NCBI GenBank assembly: GCA_027257055.1
Contig: JAPVLO010000055.1
Coordinates: forward strand, 8,827,501 to 8,891,500
Length of the DNA: 64,000 bases
Direction of reading: 5' to 3'
Origin: Cephalopachus bancanus
Lineage: Eukaryota; Chordata; Mammalia; Primates; Tarsiidae
Shown: positions 23,301 to 35,400 of the stretch, in pieces
How the letters are laid out: each line of letters begins with the position of its first letter
How positions within the stretch are numbered: the first letter of the stretch is position 1
Position numbers and translations under genes: made by a program
The notes under the pieces: generated by a model
What the model was told of the DNA's origin: nothing
Databases searched by the model: none
Seen by the model: the letters and a program-made list of their open reading frames with translations, nothing else

Positions 23301-24696
23301 GTTAGACTCTTATCAGTTAAAGATTGTTATGCCTTCTTGGTAAACTCATCTTATTTTTTTTACATAATGCCTCTTATGTCTAATAATTTTTCTCACCTTG
23401 AAATCTACCCCATCTGAAATTAATATAGATACTCTACTTTCTTTTGATTAGTGTTAGCATAGTATATCTTTCTCCACGAATTTATACTTAATCCGTATAT
23501 GTCTTTACATTTAAAGTATCTTTCTTGTAGAAAACATACAGTTGGGTTTTGTGTTTTTATCCATTCTGATATTCTCTGCCTTTTAATTGACATGTGCATC
23601 ACTAATGTTTAAAGTGATTGCTGATATAATTTAATTTCTACCATTTTTGCAATGTTTTCTATTTATTGCCCTTGCTTTTAAATTTTTTTGTATTTCTGTC
23701 TTCCACTCATTTTCTGCCTTTTTAGTGTTAATTTATTATTTTATATACTTTTATTTTCTCTTTTTTCTTGTAATATCAGTTATATATTTTTTCAAAAAAT
23801 TTTAGTCATTACTCTAGAGTTTACAATATACATTTATAACTAATCCAAGTTCACTTTCAAATAACACTATATCACTTCACAGCTAGTGAGAATATCTTAT
23901 AATAACAAAATAATTCTAACTTCTCCCTCCATTCATTTTTCTGTAATCACTTTGTCATTCTATTTCACTGATACATAAGCATAAATAAGCATATAAGCAT
24001 ATATAGAATATATAATCAGACATATTATTGTTATTATTATTTTGGACAAACAGTTATTGTTAGGACAAATAAGAATAAGAAAAATAAAAGTTTCCTATCT
24101 TACCTTCACTTGTTCCTTTTTCAGAGCTCTTTCCTTTTTTCAGCGTGCATCTAATTTCTGATTTATATAATTTTAACATTTCTTGCAAAGCAGGTCTATT
24201 GGCAAGAAATGTTCCTTAATTTTTGTTTGTGTAAGAAAGTCTTTACTTCTACTTCACGCTTAAAGAATAATTTAACAGGGTACAAACCTCTAGGTTGGTG
24301 TTATTTTTCTCAGAACACTTTAAATATTTTTACTTCACTATTTTTCTACTTGCATAATTTCTCAGGAGAAGTTGGGTATAATATTTATTTTTGCTCCTCT
24401 ATAAGCTGATTTTCTTCTTTCTAGATCTTCTAGAAATTTTCATTTACCTTTAAATTTATACTATTTGAATATGATATCCCCAAGTGAGTTTTTTTAATTC
24501 ATCCTGCTTGATGTTCTCTGAGCTCCCTGGGTCTATGGTTTGGTGTCCAATAATATTTTGGAAGAAATAGTCAATGTTGCTTCAATATATCCTATTCTCT
24601 CATCCTTCCCTATGGATTTCTAATTATTCACATGTTATACCTTTTATAGTTGTCTTGCAGTGTTGATTGTTTTGTTCTGTTGGGCTTTTTTATTAT

Positions 24697-24902
24697 GGTT
24701 TTTTGGGGCTCAGGTAATCCTTCCACCTCTGCTTCCCAAGTAGCTAGGACTAGAGGCATGTGCCACTATGCCATGCTAATATTTTGAGATGAGGTCTTGC
24801 TGTGTCATGCAGGCTGACCTTGAATTCCTGGTCTCAAGCAATCTTCCTGCCTCGAACTCTCAAAGTGCTGGGGTTACAGGCTCAAGTCACTGTGCCCAGT
24901 CA
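24697..24902 (-). mobile_element. Alu SINE, old and truncated
   Basis: GGCTCAGGTAATCCTTCCAC, AAGTAGCTAGGACTAGAGGC, GATGAGGTCTTGCTGTGTCA and CAAAGTGCTGGGGTTACAGG are diverged minus-strand Alu blocks. The A-tail end of the right arm is missing or lost. It lies inside the ancient L1. Confidence 0.85.
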
Positions 24903-25093
24903 GAATTTTCATATATCTGTTTACATTACCCATTTATTCTTGCACAAGGTCTATGCAATTTATTAAGACCCTTAGCATATAAATCACAGTTGTTTTAAGC
25001 TACCAGTCTGATAGTTTTTACATCTCTGCCATATCTGTGTCTGGTTTTTGTGCTTGCTCTGTCTCTTCAAACTGTCTTTTGACTTTTAGCATA

Positions 25094-25542
25094 TGCTATG
25101 GTTTAGATATGAGTTGTCCCCACCAAAACTTATGTTGAAATTTGATCACCAATGAGGCAGTGTTGAGAGGTGGGGCCTAGTGGGAGATGTTGGGGTCATG
25201 TTGATGGAGTTCTTATAAATAAATTAATGCCCTTGCTAGAGGTGAATGAGTTCTAACTTTAGAGGGAAAGGGCTATTTCCCAAGACAGCAAATTTTTTAA
25301 AAAAGCAACCTGACTTCCTTGGTTTCTCTCTCTTGCTTCCTCTGTCAACATATGATCTCTTTGCTTATGCCTGCTCCCCTTCTGCTTTCTCCCATGAATT
25401 GAAGCATCATGAGGTCCTCACCAGATGTAGCTGCCCATTCTTGAACTTTCCAGCTACCAGAATCATGAGCCAGATAAACCTCACTTTATAAATTACCCTA
25501 TCTCATATACTTTGTTGTAGAAACACCAAACAGATGAAGACA
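25094..25542 (+). mobile_element. MST/THE1-type solo LTR (ERVL-MaLR)
   Basis: It starts TGCTATGGTTTAGATATGAG-TTGTCCCC, with AAATTTGATCACCAATGAGG, GGTGGGGCCTAGTGGGAGAT and ATGAGCCAGATAAACC downstream, and ends GATGAAGACA. This is the MaLR LTR layout. Flanking L1 text resumes directly. 5-bp flanks GCATA and GTATG are compatible with a decayed TSD. It has no internal region. Confidence 0.88.
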
Positions 25543-25868
25543 GTATGCTTTGTAATTTTGTATTGATAACCATACGCGATATAGTGGGTAAAATAAGTTG
25601 CTGTAAATAGGACTTTAGTAATGTGGTGGTAAGGTACACAGGGAGGAAAAGGATTCTGTAGTCCTACGATTAGGTGTCAGTCTTTTAATGAGCCTCTGCT
25701 TCTGGACTTCACAAGTACCTTTCAGTTTTTTTTTTCTTTTCACCCACTTAGATGGTACAGAATATATAGTGGAGGTGCCTACTTCCCTTCCTCCACATGG
25801 AAAGTTAAAGCAGGATGGAGTTGATACTTCCTTTCCCCCAGGTCAGTTAGGCTCTAATAAAATTCTAG

Positions 25869-25900
25869 TAGGTTAGCATCTGACTAGGTTAGCATCTGAC
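25869..25900 (+). repeat. 16-bp perfect tandem duplication
   Basis: TAGGTTAGCATCTGAC occurs twice in direct succession inside the L1 5' portion. Confidence 0.95.
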
Positions 25901-26439
25901 TAAGTGGTTTTTCCTAAGTTAACATCCTGCAGAAAAGAACAAAATACTGTGGCATATTTTTAAATGGTTACTTTCCCTTTCCCCCTGCTGGAAGTACAAG
26001 GGGATTTCTCTAATACTTTTCATGAGAACCTAGTCAAATTTCTGGAGGTAAAACACACAAAAGTGTGGGAACACCCTGTGTCTGGGTCCTCTTGGAGTTT
26101 TTGACTTTCACAATTGTTCACACTGAGCCTTCAGCAATTCATATGCAACAATTTAGGTTTTCCCACCCTGGCACTGGTTCCCAAAGAAGTAAACTTGTGA
26201 GTTTTTGCTCTGGCAAGTACTGATTCTCTATTTGCCTATCTTTTCCTCCAATTTTGGGACCTTGTCCTATGACCTCACTTTCTCTTCCATTACAGAAGTA
26301 AGAATAGTTGTTGATTCCTCAGTTTGTCCAACATTTTACTTGTTGGGAGGATGAAGTGACAACTTCCAAGCATCCTGTGTGCTAGACCCACACAGGGACG
26401 GGTTCATTCTTCATGAAATGTGTTGAATCACTCCTTGGT

Positions 26440-26880
26440 TCTTGATTGCCTTCCAGATGAGTTTCATGCTTTTAAACAGGACATACAATCAGGGTTTCAG
26501 CCTCAATATCTCCCTATCTTTCCAACCCCTTGTTTCTCCACTTGTTTTTCATTGTATTAACATGGCAGTCATAGCAAAATTCTAAACCTTTCACAAACTT
26601 GGGGTCCTCCTTTCCAACCTTGTACCTTGCAAATGCCATATCCTATGTTTAAATGACCATTTCCCTCCTCTTTCTCTGTTAAGAGTCGACTTCTCCTTAG
26701 AGATTTTATTCAAAATTCACCTCCTTTTTTCCCCCCCTACAACCTAAGCTAGGGTGAATGACTTCTCCCCTGTGACCTTTACAGCATTTGTATAGAACAC
26801 CTTCCGCCTTTTAAGTTATCTGCCTTTCTCCTTTCCCACTGGGCTGTGCTCTCTGAGGCAGATGACTCTATCTAATTCAT
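26440..26880 (+). mobile_element. L2 LINE 3' fossil
   Basis: TCTCCTTAGAGATTTTATTC-AAAATTCACCTCC (L2 'tctgctcaaatgtcacctcc'), a CTACAACCTAAGCTAGGGTG region, TTTACAGCATTTGTATAGAA and CTCTGAGGCAGATGACTC follow the L2 3' end. Confidence 0.6.
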
Positions 26881-27245
26881 AATTCACTTTATTGATCAAG
26901 TGAAAGAACAAGTTGAACATAAGCAGGTTGGGTTTTTGTCTTCAAAACCCTTTTTATGATTTTTTAAATTGAGTTCTGTAACGGTCCCTTATAAATTGTT
27001 CAAACACAAGATTTTCCTTCTTTTGTTTTCTCTTATTTAGTGAATATTATAATCAATGCTGCAATTTCTCTTTTAATAATTCTATAATCATAATATTGCA
27101 TAAGTACACTTATAGTTAGCACAATGATAGAATCATTTAGCAACAATTAAATATCACTTAAAAGTTATGATCACTGTTGCCATTGCTACACTTACAATAT
27201 TACTTCCACTTCCGGTTTCACTAGTTGCAATTTTTAATCACAATA
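26880..27245. other. unique AT-rich stretch
   Basis: Nothing recognised. Confidence 0.35.
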
Positions 27246-27445
27246 TTGAGACACTAAACAATATGCTATCCGTATATTACATAACAAGTCCATGAGATAG
27301 ATTTTAGTATGATTGTCCTTTTATAAATGGGAATGGTTAAGATAAAAAGATTGGAAAGCTTTTTCTGCAGGTCACAGAGATAGTGAGTTTCAAATTCAAG
27401 ACTGGTATTTATTATTTCCCAGTCCTTGTGTGCTATAAACACACT
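27245..27445 (-). mobile_element. MIR SINE
   Basis: AACAAGTCCATGAGATAGAT, TTATAAATGGGAATGGTTAA, GCAGGTCACAGAGATAGTGA and TTCAAATTCAAGACTGG follow reverse MIR. Confidence 0.65.
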
Positions 27446-27706
27446 GCTTAATTTTATGGGAAATTTCTGGATGTTCCTCTTTCACTTTTATTCAACTTGA
27501 ACATGAACAGATTTTGATTTCTATTCTTTAAATTTCCAAGTCACTATAATCTGTACACAATGATATTTTTTCCTCTTCAATCTGTTACCTTTAGATATTT
27601 TTACTTTCTTATTTATTAAAATCCTCTGATAATTTCCCTCTACTTTCCTATTTTTAGGTATGATTAGAAAATTAATTATTAAGACTTGATATAAAAAGCA
27701 GCACCT

Positions 27707-28001
27707 AGCCGGGCTCGGTGGTTCAGCCTGTAATCCCGCGCCTTTGGGAGGCTGAGGTGAGTGGATTGCCTGATCCCGCGGGTTCGAGATCCGCTTGGGC
27801 AACGAGACCTCATCTCTACAATAAATCAAAAAAATCAGCTGGGCATGGTAGCGCGTGCCTGTAATTCCGGCTACTCGGAAGGCTGAGGCAGAAGGATCAC
27901 CGGAGCCCAGCAGGTCGAGGCTGCGGTGGCTGGGAGCGGCCACTGCACTCCAGTCTGGGTGACAGAGTGAGACTCCAACTCAAAAAAATAAAAATAAAAA
28001 A
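27707..28001 (+). mobile_element. Alu SINE, young lineage-type copy
   Basis: This is a complete dimer from GCCGGGCTCGGTGGTTCAGC to GAGACTCCAACTCAAAA plus an A-rich tail. The B-box-like GGTTCGAGATC is present. A perfect 16-bp TSD ATAAAAAGCAGCACCT flanks it (27691-27706 and 28002-28017). Confidence 0.97.
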
Positions 28002-28017
28002 ATAAAAAGCAGCACCT

Positions 28018-29690
28018 TTTCTATTTACTCATTATGAAATTAGACCTTAACCTATGAAAGTGAATCAAGTAAGACACTTAAGTCATGTAATCAACAAACA
28101 CAAGTAAATTACCCTGAAATACCATGTTGCAAAGTACTATGCTACATAAAATAATCTTGGGCTCATTTTGCACAGCTTCAATTTATTCATCTCATGAAAG
28201 AATGGTGCTCTCACTAGCATATAGAGGTTTACCTTTCATGAGATGACAAGAGAATGAGGCTGTACACAAACAGGTAGCCTGCACTCCAGATGCTGCAGGG
28301 AAGGCTTTCTGCAGTTGTTTTAAGAGGAATTTCAAATGGCTGCATCTTAAAGTATAGAGAAGCTTTCTCCCCCTTAGTCATTTGACCTTTGCTTCTATTT
28401 TGGGAGATCATGAGATCTACTCCCGCTCCATTCCTGAGGTGTGTGTAAAATGAATTCTCTTATCAGTTCTGCCTGCCTAGTATAGATAATTTAGTGACAT
28501 AACAGAGAACGTCTTTGTGTGATTTCTACCCAGTTGCCTTTGCAAATGCAGCATGTGATTTCACGGACTTTTCACTTTTTTATTAGAAGTTGCTGCATTT
28601 GAATTAGCTACAATCCCTCTTTTTAATAGACTGTATCAAAAATGTTTAAATTCTGTGGCAGTGGGGAAATGTACATTATGTCTGAGGACAAGGGTTAGGA
28701 GCATTCCATAGAGTGTTATCAGCAGCTTTAAATAGGTATTGAGCTTGAAGATAGAGCACACGATGAAGGAAAGTCAGACCCCAGTAGGTTATTTAGCTTT
28801 CAGTTCTGAGGAACCTGTCATTGCTTGCTTCTGTAAACCTAGCTAATGTGATTTATCTGATCCATTTCAATGTAAGAGAAAGAAATGGCTCCTGTATAGC
28901 AACCAACACAGAAACAGCAGTTATAAACTTACAAAGCTGATGCTGCTTAAATGTCTAAGCTAAGTACTTTTTAAATTACTTTAATCTTGTTAGTGGTCTG
29001 TAAATGAGAACCCCTCTAAGTAATCAGATGTTCACAAATAGGGCCATTTCCCACAGACCAATAATATTTAGAAAACTAGAGCCATCTTGCTAAGGAGAAT
29101 TGACATGGTAGCAGGCTTTTAACAGATAGTCAAATACACCACAGAGACTCTTCATCTGAGAGGATGGAGTGTGTGACTACTTGGCAGTCTTGGAGGGGAC
29201 TGATGTCACTGACACACAGCCCTCAAATTCTGTTCTTCTGGTATGTCTTTCCCTGTCTCTCCTCTGACTGCCTATGGTCCCCTGAAGGGCGGGAGAGATG
29301 AGAAAATTGAGAGCAGAATTCAGAGCCTTTGGGTGAATAGAAACCAGGTAACATACTGGAACCTATCTGCACCCAGCACCTCTGGATAATGTTTCACTTG
29401 TATGTTACATCTTCAGAGGGCATGTTGCAGTTCACAGGGACAAGCAACCATGGCACAAGAGAACCAGGCAGAGTTGGGGGGCAATGTGCGCTTTTACCCA
29501 TCCCCATTGTCTCTGCATGTGTTCTAATCACCTTGCTGCTGCAATATATCTTATTATCCTACTTCTAATATTTGTAGTTGCTGTTTTTACTTAATCACAA
29601 ACCTTGTTTATGCAATTTCTATTGACATGCATCATGGCTATCCCTCCATCCCCTGCACACTCTCCACTAATGTTTTTATCAATCTTTTAC
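28018..29690. other. unique, non-repetitive stretch with enhancer-like character
   Basis: Some 1.6 kb is free of recognisable repeats. The 28420-29060 part is rich in AT-rich homeodomain/POU-like words (GAATTAGCTACAATCC, GCTAATGTGATTTATC, TTTGCAAATGCAG). Conservation cannot be judged here. Confidence 0.3.
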
Positions 29691-30100
29691 TTAAACCTAA
29701 GTGTTGATAGGCAGTAGGCAGAGTGTGATAGACTCTGATTTCCTACCCAGATCCAATTTCAATGAAGAAATACTTGTCCCAGGTGCTGAGAACTCCATCA
29801 TATGATCACACTGCCCGTAGTCCCTCTCTATCCCTGCATGGCAGAGGTATAAAGGTCTGGCCATCTCTTCAGTTTGCGACAATTTTCAATGACCATTCTA
29901 AGCTCCAGAGGTCCCCCCATGATAGGAAGCTGTCCTTGGATCTGCATCATATCTGATTTCTTCTTCTTCCCAGTTCTACCTCTTCTTCCTACTCCCTTTT
30001 CACAGATGTGGTCCCTTAGGAAACTTCCTAATAAACAGCCAGCACCTTAACTTTATCTCAAAGTCTGCTTTCCAGGGAACTCAAAATGCAACATGCAGCA
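29690..30100 (+). mobile_element. ancient LTR/LINE-end-like repeat, family not named
   Basis: CCTAATAAACAGCCAGCACC, TCTCAAAGTCTGCTTTCC and AGGGAACTCAAAATGC resemble a widespread mammalian repeat end ('aataaa...tctcagagtctgctt...gggaacccaac'). Confidence 0.4.
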
Positions 30101-30119
30101 AGTTCTGGCGCTTGCTTTT

Positions 30120-30408
30120 TTTTTTTTTTTTTTTGAGCTGGAGTCTCACTCTGTCGCCCAGACTGGAGTGCAGTGGCCGCTCCCGGCCACCGCAGCCTCG
30201 ACCTGCTGGGCTCCGGCGATTCTTCCGCCTCAGCCTTCCGAGTAGCCGGAATTACAGGCATGCGCTACCACGCCCAGCTGATTTTTTGATTTATTGTAGA
30301 GATGAGGTCTCACTGCCCAGGCGGATCTCGAACCCGCGGGCTCAGGCAATCCACTCACCTCAGCCTCCCAAAGGCGCGGGATTACAGGTTGAGCCACTGA
30401 GCCCGGCT
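30120..30408 (-). mobile_element. Alu SINE, young lineage-type copy
   Basis: A complete dimer on the minus strand with a long T run (A tail). A perfect 14-bp TSD TGGCGCTTGCTTTT occurs at 30106-30119 and 30410-30423. It is CpG-rich and close to the other young copies. Confidence 0.97.
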
Positions 30409-30469
30409 ATGGCGCTTGCTTTTGAGAATTTCTAAGTTAGTATGATACACAGACATCCACACAACAAAG

Positions 30470-31290
30470 AACAGTGTGACAAGTCCATAGAAAGAAGCAC
30501 GGGAAAGGGGCTGAGTGTGCCAATGCAGGTAGTGAGGGGGTAGGGTGGAAGGAAATGAAGAGTTCAGAAAGACAGTGATTGAAACATGTCTTGAAAAATA
30601 ATGGCAAATACATAACCTTACATGAATAAACTCAGTAAGGGGACAGAGTATTTCAGATCAAAAGAAAACAGAAAAAAAATTCAAACGTGACAACATTTTA
30701 AGGGGCAAAGAGATAGTAGCAAAAATAGTAAGCAGTGGAGATTAAACAGTTAGATAGGAACCCATTCAGAATTTAGGGAGCCAAACTAAGGAAATTTGAC
30801 TTTATTCTGCAGACCAGATTAGAAAATAGCAATTAATCTCTTTTAAAGTAAAATGGATATAAGCAGAGCTACCTGGTCAGGGCAAGAGCCCTCAAATTCG
30901 GCCCAGCCTAAACTCTTACTCAGATTCTTCAGTGGGCTGCTACAACTTTGGAGAGCACAGTTTGCAACCGACTGCTGGAGAAACCATGGTTTGGGGAGGA
31001 TTTTTAAGCAGAAGATTTACAAGAGGAAGACTTAAAGGCAGGGAGCCTAGTTAGGAAATGATTGCACTTTTCCTGGTGGAAGAAGATAAAGGGCTGTGAT
31101 GGCAGGGCTGGAGAAGGGAAGATGGCTGACAGGGCTTCAAGTCAACTGTTCTGGAGAGTATGTCAGCAAAGGGGAATAGAGATGACATCCACAATTTGGT
31201 ATAAATTAAGGGTTTATTGAACAGAAAAAATGATGGGCAGAAGCAGGCATGGGACAGGGATGAAGTTGGCAACCTCCTTCCAGATGGTTG
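30470..31290 (-). mobile_element. L2 LINE fossil (minus strand)
   Basis: AATTTGACTTTATTCTGCAG, TTTTTAAGCAGAAGATTTAC, GGGAGCCTAGTTAGGAAATG and TGGTGGAAGAAGATAAAGG follow the reverse L2 order ('ggattttattctaagtg...ttttaagcagggg...gaccagttaggaggc'). Confidence 0.65.
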
Positions 31291-32160
31291 ATACAACAGC
31301 CTTATTTGATTTTAGAACATGTGTCTAGTGATTACTTTTGTCTTGGAGTTCAGTGATTGATTTCTTTAGTACCCTGCCACTTCTGTCCTAGTGTTTAAGG
31401 TTCAAAAAGACATATCAAAGAGGTCCTACCAAAACCAATATTCTAAACGGACACCGAGAGGGGGGTTAGTCACTTATGTCTACCATGAGATAGACAAGAT
31501 AAAAAACAGTTGGTCATTTCTGCACTCACCTCACTTCCCTGCCTGCCACATAGCAGTATACCCAATGGCCTAGCTGGGTATTAGCCATTGACAGGTCAAG
31601 AAATTCAACACCTGGCAGCAAGAAGATTTCCAGAGAATCAGTCCAGATCTCTTTCAGACACACACAGTCTTGTTCCCTCTAATTTTAGGACTCTTTTTGG
31701 GAGCAAAGGGTAATCTCATCCAGTGGAATCACAGATGAAGACATGGGCTCATTACTAGAGCAAGGAAAAAAAAAATCTCCTCATCCTCATCCATAAATTC
31801 TGAGCAAATAGGTCCTAAATTATAGTGTTCCATACCTAATTGAGGATTTTATAGTGACTTTAAATGCCTGGGCAATAATTCCCATGTCTCTGGAGGTAAG
31901 CTTGGGTTTGAAGTAACCTCCATCGTTCTGGTTATTCTTTATGTGAAGCTTATCTTGTACCCTAATGTTCTGACTTTGCTTCATTCCCCTAAGCCTGCTT
32001 TGGTGGGACCCTGACATTCTGCTCTTTTGCCAAGACATTTGTTTAGGGATCTGATAATTGTTCTATGTATCTCCATACCAAGGGCACTTTCCTTCCTGCA
32101 GGTAAGCCATGAACTTGCTGCCTCATATGTCTGTAAAATGCCAGCTCCTATGAACTACAA
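31290..32160. other. unique stretch
   Basis: No repeat family or gene recognised. Confidence 0.35.
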
Positions 32161-32164
32161 CCTT

Positions 32165-32355
32165 ACTACTCACTGTGTGGTTCATGGCATCACCTGGTTG
32201 TTAGTGTCACCTGGGGAACATTGCAAAAATACAGATTCTGTGATCTCACCTTAGTTTTGCTGAATTTGAGTGAAAGATTGGATATGGGAATGTGTATTTC
32301 TTAGAAAACCTCTTCAAGACATTCCTACAATTCCGAGTGATTGGAGAACTAGTGA
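32165..32355 (+). mobile_element. MER5-type hAT-Charlie DNA transposon fossil
   Basis: GGTTCATGGCATCACCTGG, TTGCAAAAATACAGATTCTG and AGAACTAGTGACTGGG follow MER5A ('agcatcacctgggaacttgttagaaatgcaaattct...gagaaccactg'). Confidence 0.7.
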
Positions 32356-32359
32356 CTGG

Positions 32360-32955
32360 GATTAGATTTCTTAAAATCTCCTTGTTCAAGTCTTACGTTT
32401 GATATGAGAGAAGACAGCTGAAGGGGAGCTCTGGAAAAACTCACAGTTCTGATCTAGCACTGGAAGGAAGACCTCCATACGTTGTCTATCGGGTGAGCAG
32501 ATGGCCAAGTCGGAGTGCTGTTTCGAAGGTTTCAAACACTGACTGGTTTCTAATCCAGGTTTCAGAAAAGGAACACACAATCTTTATCCCCAAAAGCTAC
32601 CTCAGACCTGCTGAAGGGCTCAGAAAACTCCTCAGCTGAGATTTGGTATCCTACACCATAGAGAAGAGAAAAAAAAACTCCTATTTTTATAGGTTTGATT
32701 ATCATCCAAGTAATATGGGAAAATAAATACATTTACTAAAAGTGGGCAGATTCTAGGTAGTCTGTGACTCCTTCTTCTATCTCAATTCTTCTCACTCTCC
32801 TAAGCTAACCAGTTAACTGCCCCAAAGTTTGCTACCTGTGTAGACAGCATTACACACATGCATGTAGAGATACAGATACTGATACAGATAGGGAGAGAAA
32901 TTGGGAGAAGGACAAAGAGAGAGACAGACAAGGAGAAAGAGAAAGAGGTAAAACT
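32360..32955. other. unique stretch with a GA-rich patch
   Basis: A purine-rich (GACA/GAGA) patch lies at 32866-32948. Nothing else recognised. Confidence 0.4.
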
Positions 32956-32959
32956 GACA

Positions 32960-33115
32960 AGTTATTTCACATTTCCATGTCATTGTTTCCCTAGAACTTA
33001 TCCAGAGGGTTAATAACAGCATCTTGCTCATAGTACTATTATGGGATGTAAATGAGCTAGCATTTATAACCATCGTAGACCATTGACTGGAACTAATAAG
33101 CACTATATAACTGTG
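32960..33115 (+). mobile_element. MIR SINE
   Basis: ATTTCCATGTCATTGTTTCC, AGAGGGTTAATAACAGCATC, ATGGGATGTAAATGAGCTAG and TAATAAGCACTATATAACTG fit the plus-strand MIR 3' half. Confidence 0.55.
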
Positions 33116-33119
33116 GTTA

Positions 33120-33520
33120 ACAAACAAGCATGCACATATACTTTCAATATACTCTAGATACAGGTTTCCAATTTGCAATTTTCATTGAATATTATGTCTT
33201 AGATCTCTTCCTATGCCAGAACATACCAATATAACATAATTGTGTAGCAGCTACATGGCTTGTGTAATATATATGAATAGGTTATAAATTATTTAATATT
33301 CTTTGGATGGGTAATTGTGTTGTCTTCAAAATTAGTACTTTATATACAGCAATAAATGGTGAAATAAATTCATGCATTTGTGTTTGCATGACTAGAAAAA
33401 AATTGTAAATAAAAAGTAAAATTGTTGAGGCAAAGAGATGCAGATTTTCAGACTTGAGCAATAATGTCAACTTTGTACTCAAAAGCGACCCCTATTTATT
33501 CCCTCAACAGCTGTACAGGA
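33120..33520 (-). mobile_element. L1M LINE 3' fossil
   Basis: Reverse L1M features include TAATATTCTTTGGATGGGTA, TATACAGCAATAAATGGTG and AAATTGTTGAGGCAAAGAG ('attgctgggtcaaagggt'). Confidence 0.6.
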
Positions 33521-33872
33521 GAAAGACCATTCTCCCTCACAGAACAAAAGCTCAACATCACAAACTTCAAAAAATCTTTACTAATGTGAGGTAGTGAAGA
33601 ATAAAACTTGATGTTGTTTTAGTTTTAGACAATTCTATCATAGAAAAGTTAAGAGCAGGTATTATCAGCTTTTTATCTGGAAAGTGGGGAAAGCTAATAT
33701 CTAACCTGTAAGAGTAAAGTGAGCTGAAACATGATTTGTGATATTTAATTAAAGTTCTTAGAAGTAGTATTCCATTTTGGATACTGCCAAACCCAATCAT
33801 TTAATGTTGGCTTCACTAATATTTATATCCTACTCTTGGAAGTAATGGTAATATTGAACCAAATGCTTCCTG

Positions 33873-34046
33873 AGGATAGATAGATAAATCGATAAGAAAA
33901 AATATAGATAGATTTGTAGATAGGTATAGATGTCAATATGGAAGATAGATAGACAGATAATAGTGACAGAGGTAAATGTAGCTATAGATAATAGATCAGT
34001 AAATAGATATCATTAGAGATAGACATAAATAGAGATAAATATATAA
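33873..34046 (+). repeat. degenerate (GATA)n/(TAGA)n
   Basis: Repeated ATAGATAGA, AGATAAATA and CAGATAATAG units span about 170 bp, interrupted by substitutions. Confidence 0.9.
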
Positions 34047-34179
34047 AATCCTATTAATCTATGATTATATGAAAAAAATTAAGGCCTAATTAATGTTTTA
34101 TTTTTACTGTACTTTGTGTTTAAATGATGTTCAATGTATACAATAGCTGTGATGTGTGCAAAGAATGGAGCCCACTTTA

Positions 34180-34300
34180 AAATAGGAAGCCCTGTCTGCT
34201 CTGCTCACCCAAGTCCGTCATGTACAAGCTGACTATCTAAATAGTCACTTTCCCTTTTTTTGAGCTTTACTTTCCGCATATATAAAACTAAGAAAGTAAC
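34180..34300 (+). mobile_element. MIR-like fragment
   Basis: AGCTGACTATCTAAATAGTC-ACTTTCCC and CTTTACTTTCCGCATATATA weakly follow MIR. Confidence 0.35.
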
Positions 34301-34399
34301 ATATTTCTCAAAAAGAAGTGAAGTTTGACAAAAGAAAATAAACAAAGCAGCTAATGGAGTTTCATGATAAATGTATGAGAAAGATTACTCAGTTGTATG

Positions 34400-34545
34400 C
34401 CTTAGTTACAGATACAACTCACTGCTCTAGGTCACATGGCAGATTATTAACACCACTGGGACAAGAACACAGGTCATCTAACCCCCAGCAAAGTGCCCAC
34501 GCCATCGAGCTACATGCACCTGGAATGTTGTTCTACATAGGAAAA
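34400..34545 (-). mobile_element. MIR SINE fragment
   Basis: GGTCACATGGCAGATTATTA, CTGGGACAAGAACACAGGTC and AAAGTGCCCACGCCATCGAG follow reverse MIR. Confidence 0.5.
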
Positions 34546-34559
34546 TCCATTAAGACCAA

Positions 34560-35400
34560 CCAGTAGGCACATTCCTTGTCTCTGTCCTTCTGAATCTAGC
34601 AGTTTAGAACACAACTATCTGAAACCGCTCTTGCAATTTCAGGCCAACGTAATATTTTGGCATAATTATATTTATATGAAAAATTTTAATGACTATAATT
34701 AAAACTGACTGATAGTCCAAGTTCTAATAATTATATTATAATTAACTAAAAATCCTAGTCAAAAGTAAGCATGACAGGGAAGACTTTCCTTGGATAGGAA
34801 ATGTGCCTGGCTCTAATTTAAAAGCACGGCGTCTGAACTGAATTTGCATGCATGTGTGCTTGTGTGTGTCTAAACACAGATAAAGCGTTATCACCTACTA
34901 GAGGTAAGAATAGATGATGAGACCTTGCTCTTCCTCTAAAACTGGTCCTTTAACACCCAGGTCAGGCTTTTAAATTGGAATGGTCTTCAGTGTTTCCCTA
35001 GGGAATTGTCTCTTGGTGTTAGACAGATTGAACACTAGATGTCACTGTGTTGCAATAAAATTTAGATTTTGTACGCATTTTTGTGTGGCTGTAAATAAGG
35101 TGTTCCTGCGGGGGGGGGGGGGAAGGTGAGATGTCTTTAGAAAAGATCAGTCTTTCTCAGTGGTCACTTAATGTTCCCTTGGGCCAAGTTTCTAAGGTTT
35201 ATTTATCATCTAAGCAGTTTTATTTCAAATAAACATGCACATAATCTATGTGTGTATTTTATGTATCATTGGTTTCAAAGGTCATATTTGAATATCCTTT
35301 TTTTCATGGCATAGTGCCACAAGATTGGGAGCAATGCAGGCTGAATGCTGCAAAGCAATACATTTGGCTCTCCTTTCAGTCTGGGTTCTCACTGGACTTT
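34560..35400. other. unique stretch with a G13 run
   Basis: A homopolymer of about 13 G lies at 35110-35122. No gene recognised. Confidence 0.4.

Larger units (their letters stand above)
19372..26370 (-). mobile_element. nearly full-length ancient L1 (L1M type), minus strand
   Basis: It begins with an L1M-type 3' UTR (TAGAGTAGATTTGGGTTCAC), continues through ORF2, and extends into L1M 5' sequence to about 26.37 kb. Decayed ORF2 peptides are readable: near 21.65-21.85 kb TANTILNGEK and RQGCPLSSLSF (reverse transcriptase region), and near 23.4-23.6 kb IKRQRISEWIKTQNP and CFLQER (endonuclease domain, ORF2 start). Stops and frameshifts occur throughout. It hosts insertions at 20212-20393, 24697-24902 and 25094-25542. 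Confidence 0.92.

Noticed and set aside
30112..30435. 107-codon plus-strand frame
   Set aside because: It is a translation of an Alu; similar frames at 27.5, 51.0, 54.8 and 59.4 kb are also Alu-derived.
33873..34046. GATA-rich tract as a possible CRISPR-like or regulatory array
   Set aside because: Degenerate tetranucleotide repeats without spacers; an ordinary eukaryotic microsatellite.
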